Shown here: positions 7,103 through 16,522 of the stretch, one piece after another
Numbering within the stretch: the first letter of the stretch is position 1
Layout of the letters: each line of letters starts with the position of its first letter
Assembly (NCBI RefSeq): GCF_000733855.1
Contig: NZ_JPOJ01000001.1
Location: forward strand, 2,046,001 to 2,110,000
DNA from: Methylomicrobium agile
Lineage (GTDB): Bacteria > Pseudomonadota > Gammaproteobacteria > Methylococcales > Methylomonadaceae
DNA: 64,000 bases
Direction of reading: 5' to 3'
The notes under the pieces: generated by a model
What the model saw: only the letters and a program-made list of their open reading frames with translations
Database searches by the model: none
Told to the model about the DNA's origin: nothing
Made by a program: the position numbers and the translations under genes

Positions 7103-9642
7103 AAAAGCCATCTCGGAAAGCCGTGAACCAGCAGCAGGCCGATCAGGCCTTGCGCCGCCGCGTAATAAACCAGCAGATTGGTGTTTTCCAGCGTGGCCGA
7201 TCGCACCCGGTCGAGCTTGCCGGTGAAGTGGCGCGCGATCACGAACAGCGACATGATCAACACCGCAAACACGAGCTGGCCGGTCAATACGCCATCCATA
7301 TAGACCAGTGCGGCGTAGCTCGATGCGCTGGGGCGGAGTCCGGCCTGCCAGTGGCAGACGATCGCCACGCCTACCGCGAAGGCCGTCGAGAGCGCGCCCG
7401 AGCCGATCAGCAGCGGTGTCCAAAAAGGCTTGCGGCCCGGCGCCGCCAGCGTCTTTTGGGCGAGCGCGAACAATGCCGCGCCGGCAATGAACAACGACGC
7501 GCTCAACGCCGGCCACTCTAAATCGGGCAGGCTTTGCGCGCTGGCGGGCCAAACCCTGGGCGAAACGGTCCAGAGATAGAAATAGGAAAACAAATAAGCC
7601 AGATAGAGCGAGCCGGCGACCCCCATCAGAATCACCATGGCCCACCAGCCGTGGCCGGTCGGCCCGGTCACGTAAACGGGAAGCGTAATGCCGGCGCCGA
7701 TCGGCACCGGCCCTTTGCCGGGCCCTTTGTCGAGCTCCCATACCCAGGCCAGGCAGCAGGCAATCGCCAACACGCCGCAAATCAGCGCCGGAACGACCAC
7801 TTTAATCGTCAGCAGCAGGAAACAGGCCGCGGTAAAAACCGCCGCGAGCAAATGCCCCCAACCGTTGCCGGGCATCTGGATCACATATTGCGGCCTGGCG
7901 TCGATGACCGACGTCACGATCGTTTCGCGGGCGCCGGTCGGCGCATTCGGCAAATAATGCCGGCCGGCGTCGACCTCTTCGGCCAGACCGGGCTGCATCC
8001 ACAGCGGTTCGCGGCTGGTCACGTGCGGAATCGAGCGCGTCGAATAAAGATCGGTCGGCAGCCATTCGAGGGTACCGGCCTGCCAGGGATTGGGCTCGCC
8101 GTTCTCGCCGACCCGGAAATTGCGGATCAGGTCGATAATGAACACCAGCACCCCGGCGCCGATCAGGTAAGCCCCCAGCGTGGAGACCAGATTCAAAGCC
8201 CCCCAGCCGGATGCCTCCGAATAGGTCCAGACGCGGCGGGGCATGCCCAGCAGCCCGGAAACATGCATCGGCATGAACGAAACGTTGAAGCCGATAAAGA
8301 ACAGCCAGAAGCACCATTTGCCCAATCGCTCGGACAGCCTGCGCGTGCCGATCATCGGCGCCCAGTAATAAAACGTCGCGAACAGCGGGAACACCATCCC
8401 GCCGATCAGGACGTAATGCAGATGCGCGACGATGAAGTAAGTATCGTGCGCCTGCCAGTCGAACGGCACCATGGCCACCATCACCCCGGTCAGTCCGCCG
8501 ACCGTGAAAATGAACAGCATGCCCAGCACGAACAGCGACGGCGTGGTCAGCCGGAACCGTTCTTTGGCCGAGGCGATGGTCGCGATCCAGGAAAAAACCT
8601 GGATGCCGGAGGGTACCGCGACCGCCATGCTCGCCGCCGAAAAGAAAGCCATGCTGAGCGCGGGAATGCCGGTGGCGAACATGTGGTGCACCCACAGTCC
8701 GAAACTGAAAAAACCGGCCGCGATCAGGGCCACCACGATCAGCCGGTAACCGACCAGCGGCGTTTGCGCCATGGTCGGTACGATCATCGAAACCAGCCCG
8801 GCCGCGGGCAGGAAGATGATGTACACTTCCGGATGGCCGAAAAACCAGAACAGGTGCTGCCACAAGAGCGGATCGCCGCCTTGCGCGGCGGTGAAAAAAG
8901 GCCAGCCGAAAGAACGTTCGATTTCTAGGAACATCGTCGCGAGGATCACGGCCGGGAATGCCAGCACGATCATGCCGGCGAACACCAGCATCGACCAGCC
9001 GAACACGGGCAATTTGTCGAGCGACATGCCGGGAGGCCGGGTCCGCAAAATCCCGACAATAATCTCGATCGCGCCGGCGATCGCGGATATTTCGATAAAA
9101 CCGATGCCCAGCAGCCAGAAATCGGCGTTGTCGCCGGGCGAATATTCGGTCAGCGTCAACGGCGGATACATGAACCAGCCGCCTTTGGGCGCCAGGCCGT
9201 AAAAAACGGTCGAGAAAAACACCCCGCCGCCGATGATATAGGCCCAGACCGCGAACGCGCTGAGGCGCGGAAACGGCAGGTCCCGCGCCGCCAGCATTTG
9301 CGGCAGCAGCAGTACGCCCAAGGCCTCCATGGCCGGCACCGCGAACAGGAACATCATCGTGGTGCCGTGCACGGTGAAGATTTGATTATAGAGATCCTGG
9401 CCGACCAGATCGTTGTCGGGTACGGCCAGTTGTGTGCGCATCACCAATGCCAGGAGGCCGGCGAGCACGAAAAACGCGAAGGCGGCGCCGAGATAAAGCA
9501 GCCCCACCACCGTGTTGTTGACCGCCGTAATCCACCGCCAGCCGGGCGGGGTTGACCAGATGCGCAGCAGTTGTTCCTTCTCGCCGGCCGGCCGCGGCAG
9601 GCTGTTGGGCAACACGCCCCTTTCTTGAATGCTATCCGCCAC
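7099..9642 (-). CDS. ctaD: Cytochrome c oxidase subunit I fused to subunit III (caa3 type)
   Basis: This is the catalytic subunit of a heme-copper oxidase fused to subunit III (847 residues). Visible in the first ~550 residues: a heme a ligand in IFTVHGTTMMFLF, the CuB His-Tyr pair with the proton-channel Glu in FFGHPEVYIIF, the CuB His-His in WVHHMFATG and the heme ligands in VAHLHYVLIGG. This pattern is type A1. Hydrophobic helices from about 610 to the end form the subunit III part (GHGWWAMVILMGVAGSLYLA). It overlaps the next gene by ATGA, and its start overlaps the end of the exchanger gene by 11 bases. Confidence 0.95.
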   Translation of the reverse strand: MADSIQERGVLPNSLPRPAGEKEQLLRIWSTPPGWRWITAVNNTVVGLLYLGAAFAFFVLAGLLALVMRTQLAVPDNDLVGQDLYNQIFTVHGTTMMFLFAVPAMEALGVLLLPQMLAARDLPFPRLSAFAVWAYIIGGGVFFSTVFYGLAPKGGWFMYPPLTLTEYSPGDNADFWLLGIGFIEISAIAGAIEIIVGILRTRPPGMSLDKLPVFGWSMLVFAGMIVLAFPAVILATMFLEIERSFGWPFFTAAQGGDPLLWQHLFWFFGHPEVYIIFLPAAGLVSMIVPTMAQTPLVGYRLIVVALIAAGFFSFGLWVHHMFATGIPALSMAFFSAASMAVAVPSGIQVFSWIATIASAKERFRLTTPSLFVLGMLFIFTVGGLTGVMVAMVPFDWQAHDTYFIVAHLHYVLIGGMVFPLFATFYYWAPMIGTRRLSERLGKWCFWLFFIGFNVSFMPMHVSGLLGMPRRVWTYSEASGWGALNLVSTLGAYLIGAGVLVFIIDLIRNFRVGENGEPNPWQAGTLEWLPTDLYSTRSIPHVTSREPLWMQPGLAEEVDAGRHYLPNAPTGARETIVTSVIDARPQYVIQMPGNGWGHLLAAVFTAACFLLLTIKVVVPALICGVLAIACCLAWVWELDKGPGKGPVPIGAGITLPVYVTGPTGHGWWAMVILMGVAGSLYLAYLFSYFYLWTVSPRVWPASAQSLPDLEWPALSASLFIAGAALFALAQKTLAAPGRKPFWTPLLIGSGALSTAFAVGVAIVCHWQAGLRPSASSYAALVYMDGVLTGQLVFAVLIMSLFVIARHFTGKLDRVRSATLENTNLLVYYAAAQGLIGLLLVHGFPRWLL

Positions 9643-10705
9643 CCGACCCCCTCATCGAATAAAGCAAAATCATGCCGCCGCCGTAAACGGCCAGCACTGC
9701 GGCCGAGTCCCGCCCCATGCGGAAAAAGGTGCGGTCGGCCCGTTCGGCGAGCCCCATCAGGAACAGGCCGGTGACGGCCAGGCCCAGCAGCGCCCCGACC
9801 GCGGAAAAATCGCCGACCCGCGACAGAACCGGATCTCCCGGCGTCAGCGCATCGATGCCGAACAGCAGCATCACGTTGATGATATTGGAACCCAGAATGT
9901 CGGAAATGGCCATCGTATAAAGGCCCCGGTACATGCTGGCGAATACCGTGCTGGCTTCCGGCAGGGCGGTCGCGAAGGACATCAGGGTCATTCCGACGAA
10001 CGACGAGCCCAGCCCGCTCTGCCGCGCGATCACGTCGCCTACGGTGGCCAGCACATAGCCGGCGCACAGGATGACCAGTGCGCCGGCGGCCGTTTTGGCG
10101 ATAAGCCGGGCCAGCGGATCGCGCCGCAAGGGAAATTCGCTTTCGTCCCGGCCGCTGCGGTCTTCCTTGCCCAACGCTTCATCCTCGGGATTGTTCACGA
10201 TCCAGGGATAGCGCCCTTCGGCTTCGCTGATTTTGACGAAACTGAACAGCGAAGCCCCCAACAATCCCCACGACCAGATGCCGGCGCCAAACAGCGGCAC
10301 GTCGCCGACAATAACGGCCATTGTCACAAAGGCCAGCAGGCAAATCACCAGTGCGCCCTGCAGCATCACCACGGGATTGGGGATGACCGAGGTGAGCGCC
10401 CGCTCGCCGGTAAAAATGTCGGCGATGGCCAGCAACGCGACCTGGAACGCGATACCGCCGAGCATGTTATTGACGGCAAGCGTGGCATTGTTATTGAAAG
10501 CCGCGCTCAGGCTGGTGGCAATATCCGACAAAGACGTCACGCCGGCCAGCAGAAACAGCCCGAGCAGCGCCCGGCTAAGCTGAAGCCGCTCGGCCAGTTC
10601 GTCCGCATAGGCCGCGATTCGGGTGCCGGCAATTCCGACCGCGCAGGCGGCCGCCGCGAAAACCGCAAGATTGACGGCCAGGCTGTATTCGGCAAAATTC
10701 GGCAT
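9632..10705 (-). CDS. Na+/Ca2+ exchanger (CaCA) family membrane protein
   Basis: This integral membrane protein of 357 residues has the two alpha repeats of the cation/Ca2+ exchanger superfamily: SLSDIATSLSAAFNNN... around residues 58-90 and SFATALPEASTVFASMYRG with DILGSNIINVMLL around 243-285. A charged cytosolic loop (about 172-205) separates the two five-helix halves. The family exchanges cations across the inner membrane. It sits between cox subunit II (4-base gap) and subunit I (11-base overlap), so it must be co-transcribed with the oxidase, although no standard role in the complex is known. Confidence 0.85.
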   Translation of the reverse strand: MPNFAEYSLAVNLAVFAAAACAVGIAGTRIAAYADELAERLQLSRALLGLFLLAGVTSLSDIATSLSAAFNNNATLAVNNMLGGIAFQVALLAIADIFTGERALTSVIPNPVVMLQGALVICLLAFVTMAVIVGDVPLFGAGIWSWGLLGASLFSFVKISEAEGRYPWIVNNPEDEALGKEDRSGRDESEFPLRRDPLARLIAKTAAGALVILCAGYVLATVGDVIARQSGLGSSFVGMTLMSFATALPEASTVFASMYRGLYTMAISDILGSNIINVMLLFGIDALTPGDPVLSRVGDFSAVGALLGLAVTGLFLMGLAERADRTFFRMGRDSAAVLAVYGGGMILLYSMRGSGGG

Positions 10706-10709
10706 GATG

Positions 10710-11702
10710 CTACTCCAGCCCTTTTAAATAAGCCGATAAATCCCGAAGTTCGCTTTCGGAAAAAAAATCGAAAGGCAGCATCAGGTTGTCCGGTTTGAGC
10801 TTTTGGTGGCGGCCGATCCATTGCGCAAAGCTGTCCGGCGTATTCGGCAAAATGCCCGCGCCGAGCGACACCCGGCCGCCCACATGCGTCAGGTCCGGCC
10901 CCACCTTGCCGCCGGCCGGGGTGCCGCGCACGCTATGGCAGCCCCCGCAGCCGCTGGCCGAAAACAGCCTTTCGCCGGCTTTCCGGGCCGTCGGCTGCGC
11001 GTCCGCCCTTTCTTTGGCGAGCCAGGCGTCATAGTCGGCAGGCGCCATCGCGACCGCATAAAAAGCCATCAGCGCATGGGCGCCGCCGCAATATTCGGCG
11101 CACTGGCCGCGCACGACGCCGGGTTGGTCGGCAACGAAATGCAGCCTGTTGACATGGCCGGGAATCATGTCGACCTTGCCCGCATACGCCGGCAGCCAGA
11201 AGCTGTGGATCACGTCCGCCGTCGTCAGCTCGATTTCTACCGGGCGGCCGGTCGGAATGCGCACCTCGTTGGCGCTTTCGGTCGTCCGGCCGTCGCCGTG
11301 CCGGTAGATGACCCGCCACCACCATTGCTCGCCGACGACCGCGATGCGCACCGGGTTTTCGGCCCCGGCCAGGTTTTCGCCGGTCCGCAAAATCGAAAAT
11401 CCGTAAAATAGCAGCACGCTCAGGGCCGCGACCGGGAAAACGACGCCGCCCCACACCACGCTTTTTTCACTCGTCAACCCGCGCCGCCAGCCGGCCGGGC
11501 CGTAAATCGAGACGGCGGCCAGCAAGCAGATTAGCAGGGTGATGATCCCCGCCGCGATAAACATGATCCAGGTCAGCAGCGTGATGCGCGACGACACCGG
11601 ACCGAAACCGGCAAATGCCGATTGTTTGTCTTCGCAGCCGGCAAGCGCGATCAGCGCGATCGCTAAAAACAGTTTCGGCAAGCGGTGGCCGATGGGTTTC
11701 AT
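10710..11702 (-). CDS. ctaC: Cytochrome c oxidase subunit II with C-terminal cytochrome c
   Basis: Subunit II carries the CuA electron-entry site, and in caa3 oxidases a fused heme c. The ATG at 11702 overlaps the upstream stop (ATGA) and gives MKPIGHRL, then a lipoprotein signal ending LIALAGC. Two transmembrane helices follow (about 45-65, 85-103). The CuA ligands appear in GQCAEYCGGAHALM, with the aromatic patch GEQWWWRVIY. The C-terminal domain has one heme site, CGGCH, and a distal Met in NLMLPF. The product is 330 residues. Confidence 0.95.
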   Translation of the reverse strand: MKPIGHRLPKLFLAIALIALAGCEDKQSAFAGFGPVSSRITLLTWIMFIAAGIITLLICLLAAVSIYGPAGWRRGLTSEKSVVWGGVVFPVAALSVLLFYGFSILRTGENLAGAENPVRIAVVGEQWWWRVIYRHGDGRTTESANEVRIPTGRPVEIELTTADVIHSFWLPAYAGKVDMIPGHVNRLHFVADQPGVVRGQCAEYCGGAHALMAFYAVAMAPADYDAWLAKERADAQPTARKAGERLFSASGCGGCHSVRGTPAGGKVGPDLTHVGGRVSLGAGILPNTPDSFAQWIGRHQKLKPDNLMLPFDFFSESELRDLSAYLKGLE

Positions 11703-12856
11703 GGCGGGGAACCCTTTGCTCCGGCGTTCGGCGGAAAGCCGGCAGCCTGCCACGGCCGGCTCGCAAAGAACGAGGCCGCGGCCAAGACCTGCTGCTCGGT
11801 CATCCGCCCGGCGACCACCGACATCATGGCCCCATGCGGCGTTTTATCGCGGACGCCGCGCCGGAACACCTGCAATTGCTGCCTGAGGTACTGTTCGGAC
11901 TGCCCGGCCAGACGCGGGTAATCCTCCCGGCCTTGCCCGGTATGGCAGGAAAAACAAGCGGGAATTTTGCGTGCCCGGTCGCCTTGCTCCGCCAATTGGC
12001 GTCCCAGCTTGCGCTCATCCGGTGAAGCGGGACGTGAAACAGCGGAAAAGGACGGCGCCAAGACGGCGTAATAGGCCGACAGCCGGTCGATCTGTTCGTC
12101 GTCGAGGTCGTCGGCAACCGGTTCCATAAAGCCGCTTTGCCGCGCATCGTCACGGTATTCCTGCAGCGCTCTTTTCAGATAAGCCCGGTCCTGGCCGCCC
12201 AGACGCGGGATGTAAGGGCTGGTCGGCGCCGTTTCGGCCGTGTCGTGGCAGCGGCTGCACGCGGTCAGGTCGAGCCGCGGCCGTCCCGCGCCGACAAGCT
12301 CCTTGGCGGAATAATTTCGGGCGGCGCTATGGCCGCCGGCATAGCGCCGATAGTCTTCTCTTGTCATCGACGGCAAGGCTTCCAGAAAGGCCACGACCGC
12401 CCAGACTTCATCTTCCCGCTCGTCTCCGCTCCAGGCCGGCATGCCCGTGAATTGAATGCCGTGCCGGGCGATCCAGAACAACTGCGGGCGCGTCCAGTAC
12501 GGCGCATGGACTTGCAGGTCGGGAGGATAAGGCAGCATATGCGCGTAAACCGGATTGACCGCCTGTCCCGGCGCGCCGTGGCAGACAGCGCAGGTGCCTT
12601 GAAAATGCGCCGCTCCCAGCGGCATTTGCTCGGCAAACTCCAGTTCCGGGGCCTTGACGGATCGGCTGTTGAAAATCACCGACCGGTCCTTGGCCATCTT
12701 CAGAAACGCTTCGAGCCAGGGATGGTGGCCCGCGCTCGCCGCCACGTTGTAAATGCCGGAATAAGCGACCAGCAGGGCGAGCGCAACGCCGCCGGCGAAG
12801 AGCCCGAGCGCCCAAAGCAGAAGGGAACGCCAATGCGCGGCCAGCCACTCCGTCAT
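11699..12856 (-). CDS. Membrane-anchored triheme cytochrome c
   Basis: An N-terminal membrane anchor (residues about 12-32) is followed by three class I cytochrome c domains with heme motifs CAVCH (89-93), CSRCH (200-204) and CFSCH (301-305). The 385-residue protein is likely a periplasm-facing electron donor to the adjacent caa3 oxidase. The start at 12856 overlaps the ctaG stop as ATGA, and the stop overlaps ctaC as ATGA. Candidate distal Met ligands include those in QFTGMPAW and GAMMSVV. Confidence 0.9.
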   Translation of the reverse strand: MTEWLAAHWRSLLLWALGLFAGGVALALLVAYSGIYNVAASAGHHPWLEAFLKMAKDRSVIFNSRSVKAPELEFAEQMPLGAAHFQGTCAVCHGAPGQAVNPVYAHMLPYPPDLQVHAPYWTRPQLFWIARHGIQFTGMPAWSGDEREDEVWAVVAFLEALPSMTREDYRRYAGGHSAARNYSAKELVGAGRPRLDLTACSRCHDTAETAPTSPYIPRLGGQDRAYLKRALQEYRDDARQSGFMEPVADDLDDEQIDRLSAYYAVLAPSFSAVSRPASPDERKLGRQLAEQGDRARKIPACFSCHTGQGREDYPRLAGQSEQYLRQQLQVFRRGVRDKTPHGAMMSVVAGRMTEQQVLAAASFFASRPWQAAGFPPNAGAKGSPP

Positions 12857-13506
12857 GACCCGTTTCCCGAAGCCATGACAGGCGGCGCGGTTTCCTTTTG
12901 CGCTTCGCACAGCCCCCAAAACCAGCGGTAAATCAGCACGGTCGCGGCGAGCAGGTAGGTCAGGGGGCACGCCGTGATCATCACCAACCCCGCCAACTGC
13001 TGGTCGGCAAGATCGAGCTTCGCGGCCGAGCCGAATGCGGCTTCGTTGTAAAGCGCGCGCGGCGCCAAGGTCAGCAGGATGGCGTAAAGGCAAAACAGCT
13101 TGCCGGTCAACAGCAGGGCAGCGACTTTTCCCCATAATCGTGCGCCCGCCTGATCGAATATGGCAAGCCAGAACCAGAGAGAGGAAAAAAGCAGCATGGC
13201 GGATACGGGAACGCCGGTTTGCCCTGCCGCCAATCCGGGCGGCGCATGCCACGCGAAAAATGAAACGGCCTGCAGCACGGCCGCCGCAGGCAGCGATTTC
13301 AGGCCGGCCATCCGGAAAACCGGCATGAGGTGCGCGCCGAACGTGCCTGCCAAAAGCGGCGACACGACCGTCATCAAAACGATATGAGCGATCATGCGAT
13401 GCGAAAAGGCGCCCGCGATTTCGTCATGGCCGATGACGAAAAATATCAGTGCCGCGACCGCGGCAAGTTCCGCAAACATAACGTCGGTAACGGGCTTCGA
13501 GAGCAT
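12853..13506 (-). CDS. ctaG: Cytochrome caa3 oxidase assembly protein
   Basis: This 217-residue polytopic membrane protein of the caa3_CtaG type is needed for copper or oxidase assembly in relatives. Family features include the IAHIVLMTVVSPLLA helix, SFFAWHAPP and a DQQLAGLVMI segment. It is the first gene of the six-gene oxidase operon. No strong promoter is obvious in the ~130 bases upstream. Confidence 0.88.
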   Translation of the reverse strand: MLSKPVTDVMFAELAAVAALIFFVIGHDEIAGAFSHRMIAHIVLMTVVSPLLAGTFGAHLMPVFRMAGLKSLPAAAVLQAVSFFAWHAPPGLAAGQTGVPVSAMLLFSSLWFWLAIFDQAGARLWGKVAALLLTGKLFCLYAILLTLAPRALYNEAAFGSAAKLDLADQQLAGLVMITACPLTYLLAATVLIYRWFWGLCEAQKETAPPVMASGNGS

Positions 13507-14130
13507 TGCCTTTCTCCGTTATCAAGCTATTGGACTAAAAAGGAGACAGCCATCCATAAGCGGCTATACACGGAAGATTGGCCTGGAGATCAACTTGTTG
13601 ACCGGAGGGGTAAAACCATAAATCCTCCCTGAACGATGGATCGAAATTTCAAGCTCCCGATAAGAACCGATGCCGAAACAATTCAAAAAGAAAGCCCGGT
13701 ACGGCGTTTAAATCAGAAGCCTACAGCTATCGGCAGAAGATTTGAATCGGCAATAACGGTTGATTTAGGGTAAAGAATGGATAAGAGGCGTAGCCATTCG
13801 GCACGATGCTGCACGAAAGAATCGGCGAATGTCCGCGATTCACAAATTTTATGAATGGCGGCATGAGAAAACGTCATTTGGGTAGCATCTCGGCGAACTG
13901 GCTGAAAACGCGATCGGTGTGATTGCGCCGGATCGGAGCTACCGGCGTTTTGCGCAGTGCCCGCGCTTGTCCGGGGCGGATTCTTCCAGCTTCGGGCCGG
14001 AAGGCCGTTTATACGCGGTGGTCAATCGGCTGCATCGATCGGCCGTGTTGAACGGCGGCGAAGCCGCCTCGGTGCTGCCGTATTACCTGCCGCGAGTCAA
14101 ACCGCTCGCGTCCGGCTTGCCCGGGCGCTA
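13507..14130. other. Intergenic region without a convincing gene
   Basis: About 620 bases lie between the oxidase operon and a MITE. A 70-codon open frame at 13919-14131 lacks a ribosome-binding site and has no recognisable family. The GC-rich part from 13920 onward has a coding-like look and may be the remnant of a decayed gene cut by the MITE at 14131. Confidence 0.4.
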
Positions 14131-14393
14131 GAGCATTTTCGTTTTGGGTCTATGGCCTTCGTAAGGAAAGCACGTCATTCCGGCAGAGCCTGCCCCGGTC
14201 AGGGATTGCCGGACGACTGCACCCGTAGCGCTATGCGTACCTTTCGACATTGAGGGGACGCACTCGGCAACTGCTCCATGCGTTGCCCTAACTCCCGCAT
14301 CCCTGCAGTCGAGCGTACCCTACGGGGCTGGACTTAACGGCTGGGCACCCTTCAGAAGGTGAGGACTTCCCTATACGCGATATGAAAATGCTC
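14131..14393 (+). mobile_element. MITE-like element, copy 1
   Basis: The element starts GAGCATTTTCGTTTTGGGT and ends TATGAAAATGCTC, giving 10-bp perfect terminal inverted repeats (GAGCATTTTC/GAAAATGCTC). It is flanked by TA on both sides, as expected for IS630/mariner-type insertion. A second copy in opposite orientation lies at 19099-19413 and shares both internal ends (ATATCGCGTATA and ACCCAAAAC). It has no transposase and contains nested fragments of the dispersed CCGGCAATCCCTG repeat. Confidence 0.75.
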
Positions 14394-14461
14394 TAAGGAT
14401 AGCTCCACATAATTTTCCGAAAATCGGTAGGCTACAGAGGAGTTGAAATAAACATTCGCTT

Positions 14462-14600
14462 CCCCCCTTTGAAAAAGGGGGATCGAGGGGGATTTATTTG
14501 AAAAATCTCCCCCAAAGCTCGCTTTGGATCACTCTTCTCTCACATTCAAAGCCAGCTTTTCAAAGCAAGCTTTGAACTCCAATGCTCGAGCTTTGCAGGA
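14462..14600. repeat. CCCCCTTT...AAAGGGGG repeat
   Basis: CCCCCTTTGAAAAAGGGGG forms a tight hairpin, followed by GATCGAGGGGGATTTATTTG and AAAATCTCCCCC. The same module occurs at 54500-54555 and, inverted, at 57393-57470, where it is part of the long repeats bracketing two hydrolase genes. An AAAGCAAGCTTTG-type unit follows and resembles the inverted repeat at 46401-46459. Confidence 0.75.
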
Positions 14601-14639
14601 CTTGTGTATAACGATGGGCGCTCCTGTGTGGGAACCAGC

Positions 14640-15452
14640 TCAAATAAGTCCATCTGTTCGGGATGCGCGGCCGGCCGTTCGCGTGAGGCGCGCCCGCAGG
14701 GCAGCGGCATAGGTTCGTCCCACCCGTACTTCCGACCCGTCGGCGAGAGCCGCGATGAGTGCGGCAAAAGGAGCCTGTCTGATGCGAACGATCGCACTGC
14801 GGCGCACGATGGTACTGCGGTGGATGCGCACGAAGTCGGCCGGGTCGAGGCGCCGTTCAAGGGAGGCGAGGCTTTCCTGGTAAAGGTAGTCCGCCCCCGC
14901 GACATGGATGCGCACATAATCGCGTTCGGCCTGAAAGCGGAGGATGTTTTCCGGCGCGATCCGCACAAACACGTCCCGGACCTTCACCCAAAATTCGCTC
15001 GCCCGCTTGGGCTGTTCGTTCAAGGCCCGTTTGAGCGAGACGATGGTTTCCTGCAGCTCGGCGATCCGGTCTGCCTGAAGGCGTGACGCAGCGGCCCATC
15101 GCGCCCGTTCCATGGCCGTGCAGAACCGGCCGGGCTCAATGGGCTTGGTGATGTAATCCACGGCATTGGCCTCGAAAGCGCGCAGCGCATGATGGTCGAA
15201 GGCGGTCACGAAAACGACGGCGGGCGGCGCCGCCCCTACTAGCCTTTCCAGCACGTCGAAGCCGCTTCCGCCGGGCATCTGGATGTCGAGGAGCAGAATG
15301 TCCGGCTGAATTTTCCCTACCGCGCGGTAGGCTTCGTCCACATCGCCAGCCTCTTCGATTCGGCCGACCCAGTCTATTTTGCCCAAAAGGCGCGTCAGCC
15401 TGCGCCGGGCGAGCGGCTCGTCGTCAACCACGAGAACGGTTAGTTCCATCAT
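14640..15452 (-). CDS. LytTR-family response regulator
   Basis: The 270-residue product has an N-terminal receiver domain (TVLVVDDEPLARRRL, phospho-Asp in ILLLDIQMPGGSGFD, Lys in YITKPIE) and a C-terminal LytTR DNA-binding domain (RFQAERDYVRIHVAG, FVRIHRSTIVRR, VGRTYAAALRARL). The ATG at 15452 overlaps the kinase stop as ATGA; a second ATG follows directly. It is AlgR/LytR-like. The target genes are unknown, and nothing adjacent is an obvious target. Confidence 0.93.
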   Translation of the reverse strand: MMELTVLVVDDEPLARRRLTRLLGKIDWVGRIEEAGDVDEAYRAVGKIQPDILLLDIQMPGGSGFDVLERLVGAAPPAVVFVTAFDHHALRAFEANAVDYITKPIEPGRFCTAMERARWAAASRLQADRIAELQETIVSLKRALNEQPKRASEFWVKVRDVFVRIAPENILRFQAERDYVRIHVAGADYLYQESLASLERRLDPADFVRIHRSTIVRRSAIVRIRQAPFAALIAALADGSEVRVGRTYAAALRARLTRTAGRASRTDGLI

Positions 15453-16522
15453 GCCAGCCTCCAGGGCATGTCGATGGAGACACGGTAGCGGCCGGGTGCC
15501 ACAGGGCCGGACGAAAACTGGCTGTCGCCCTGGAATCGGGCGTTCAGACGCTCCGCCACGTTCCGCAGCCCCACGCCCATGCCGGGCGGTCGGTTGCCCG
15601 CCGTATCGCACGGCGGTATGTCGTTTTCCACTACCACGCGCAGACGGTCGGCCTCCCGGTATGCTTTGAGCAAGATTTCCACCTCGCCGGTCGCGGTCCC
15701 GATGCCATGCTTGATCGCGTTTTCGATCAGCGGTTGAAGGATCAGGCTCGGCACCAGCGCGCCGCCAGTTTCCGCGGGCATGTCGATGCGGAAGGTCATT
15801 CGGCCGGAGAAGCGCTCGCGCTCGATTTCAAGATATTCCTTCTGAAGCGCGAGTTCGTCGGCAAGCGGAACGTCATGCATGGGGTCGAGCGAGAGCGTGG
15901 CGCGCATGAACGTAGCCAGGGAGAGCACCATGCGTTCGGCGCGCGTGGCCGCGCCTTCCTCGATCAACCCCGCGATGGAGTTGAGCGTGTTGAACAGGAA
16001 ATGCGGATTCACCTGATAGCGGAGCGCCCGCATCTGCGCCGTCAGCGCCTCCTCGCGAACCGCCGCCAGCCTGCGTTCGCGGTCGCGCACCTCGAAATTG
16101 TAGAGGAGGGCAACGAACAGGCACGACCAGCCGAACAGCATGGAGGCGCCTTCGATCAGCATATAACCGGAGTAGGTCGGATCGAACTTCACCGGCTGCG
16201 GATATTTGCAGATCATATAGTCGATGAAATCGATCGCGGTGAAGATCGGCGCGGTCACCGCGGTCATCAGGAAGCAGAACAGCGCTTTCTGCGTGAAAGA
16301 CAGCCCACGCATCCGGAACAGCAACAGAGACATGACGTAAGTCATCAACGCGCTTGCCCCGAACAGCACGAATTTAAGCGGTGCCGACTCCAGCGGATCG
16401 ATATGGATGAAATAGCCCAATAGGCTGTCGGCGACGAACATGCAGATCCAGTAGATCAGGCTGAGACGCAGCGTCGCCCTGCGCACGGCGGCTGCAAGAT
16501 CGGTCATGTCTGTCATGCTCAT
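15449..16522 (-). CDS. LytS/AlgZ-type sensor histidine kinase
   Basis: This membrane kinase of 357 residues has four predicted N-terminal helices (about 18-40, 50-68, 78-100, 120-140), then a His_kinase domain with RYQVNPHFLFNTLNSIAG (phospho-acceptor His) and an ATP-binding domain with LILQPLIENAIKHGI and GVGLRNVAERL. It lacks a recognisable extracellular sensor domain. It is translationally coupled to the LytTR regulator downstream and forms one two-component system with it. Confidence 0.92.
   Translation of the reverse strand: MSMTDMTDLAAAVRRATLRLSLIYWICMFVADSLLGYFIHIDPLESAPLKFVLFGASALMTYVMSLLLFRMRGLSFTQKALFCFLMTAVTAPIFTAIDFIDYMICKYPQPVKFDPTYSGYMLIEGASMLFGWSCLFVALLYNFEVRDRERRLAAVREEALTAQMRALRYQVNPHFLFNTLNSIAGLIEEGAATRAERMVLSLATFMRATLSLDPMHDVPLADELALQKEYLEIERERFSGRMTFRIDMPAETGGALVPSLILQPLIENAIKHGIGTATGEVEILLKAYREADRLRVVVENDIPPCDTAGNRPPGMGVGLRNVAERLNARFQGDSQFSSGPVAPGRYRVSIDMPWRLA

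Noticed and set aside
7534-8928. Long plus-strand open frame (464 codons) opposite the oxidase subunit I gene
   Set aside because: It is antisense to a conserved gene, has a His/Gln/Arg-rich composition typical of a GC-rich shadow frame, and has no ribosome-binding site or family motif.
13919-14131. 70-codon plus-strand frame before the first MITE
   Set aside because: It has no ribosome-binding site and no recognisable family, and ends at the MITE border. It may be a remnant of a decayed gene but cannot be supported as a CDS.
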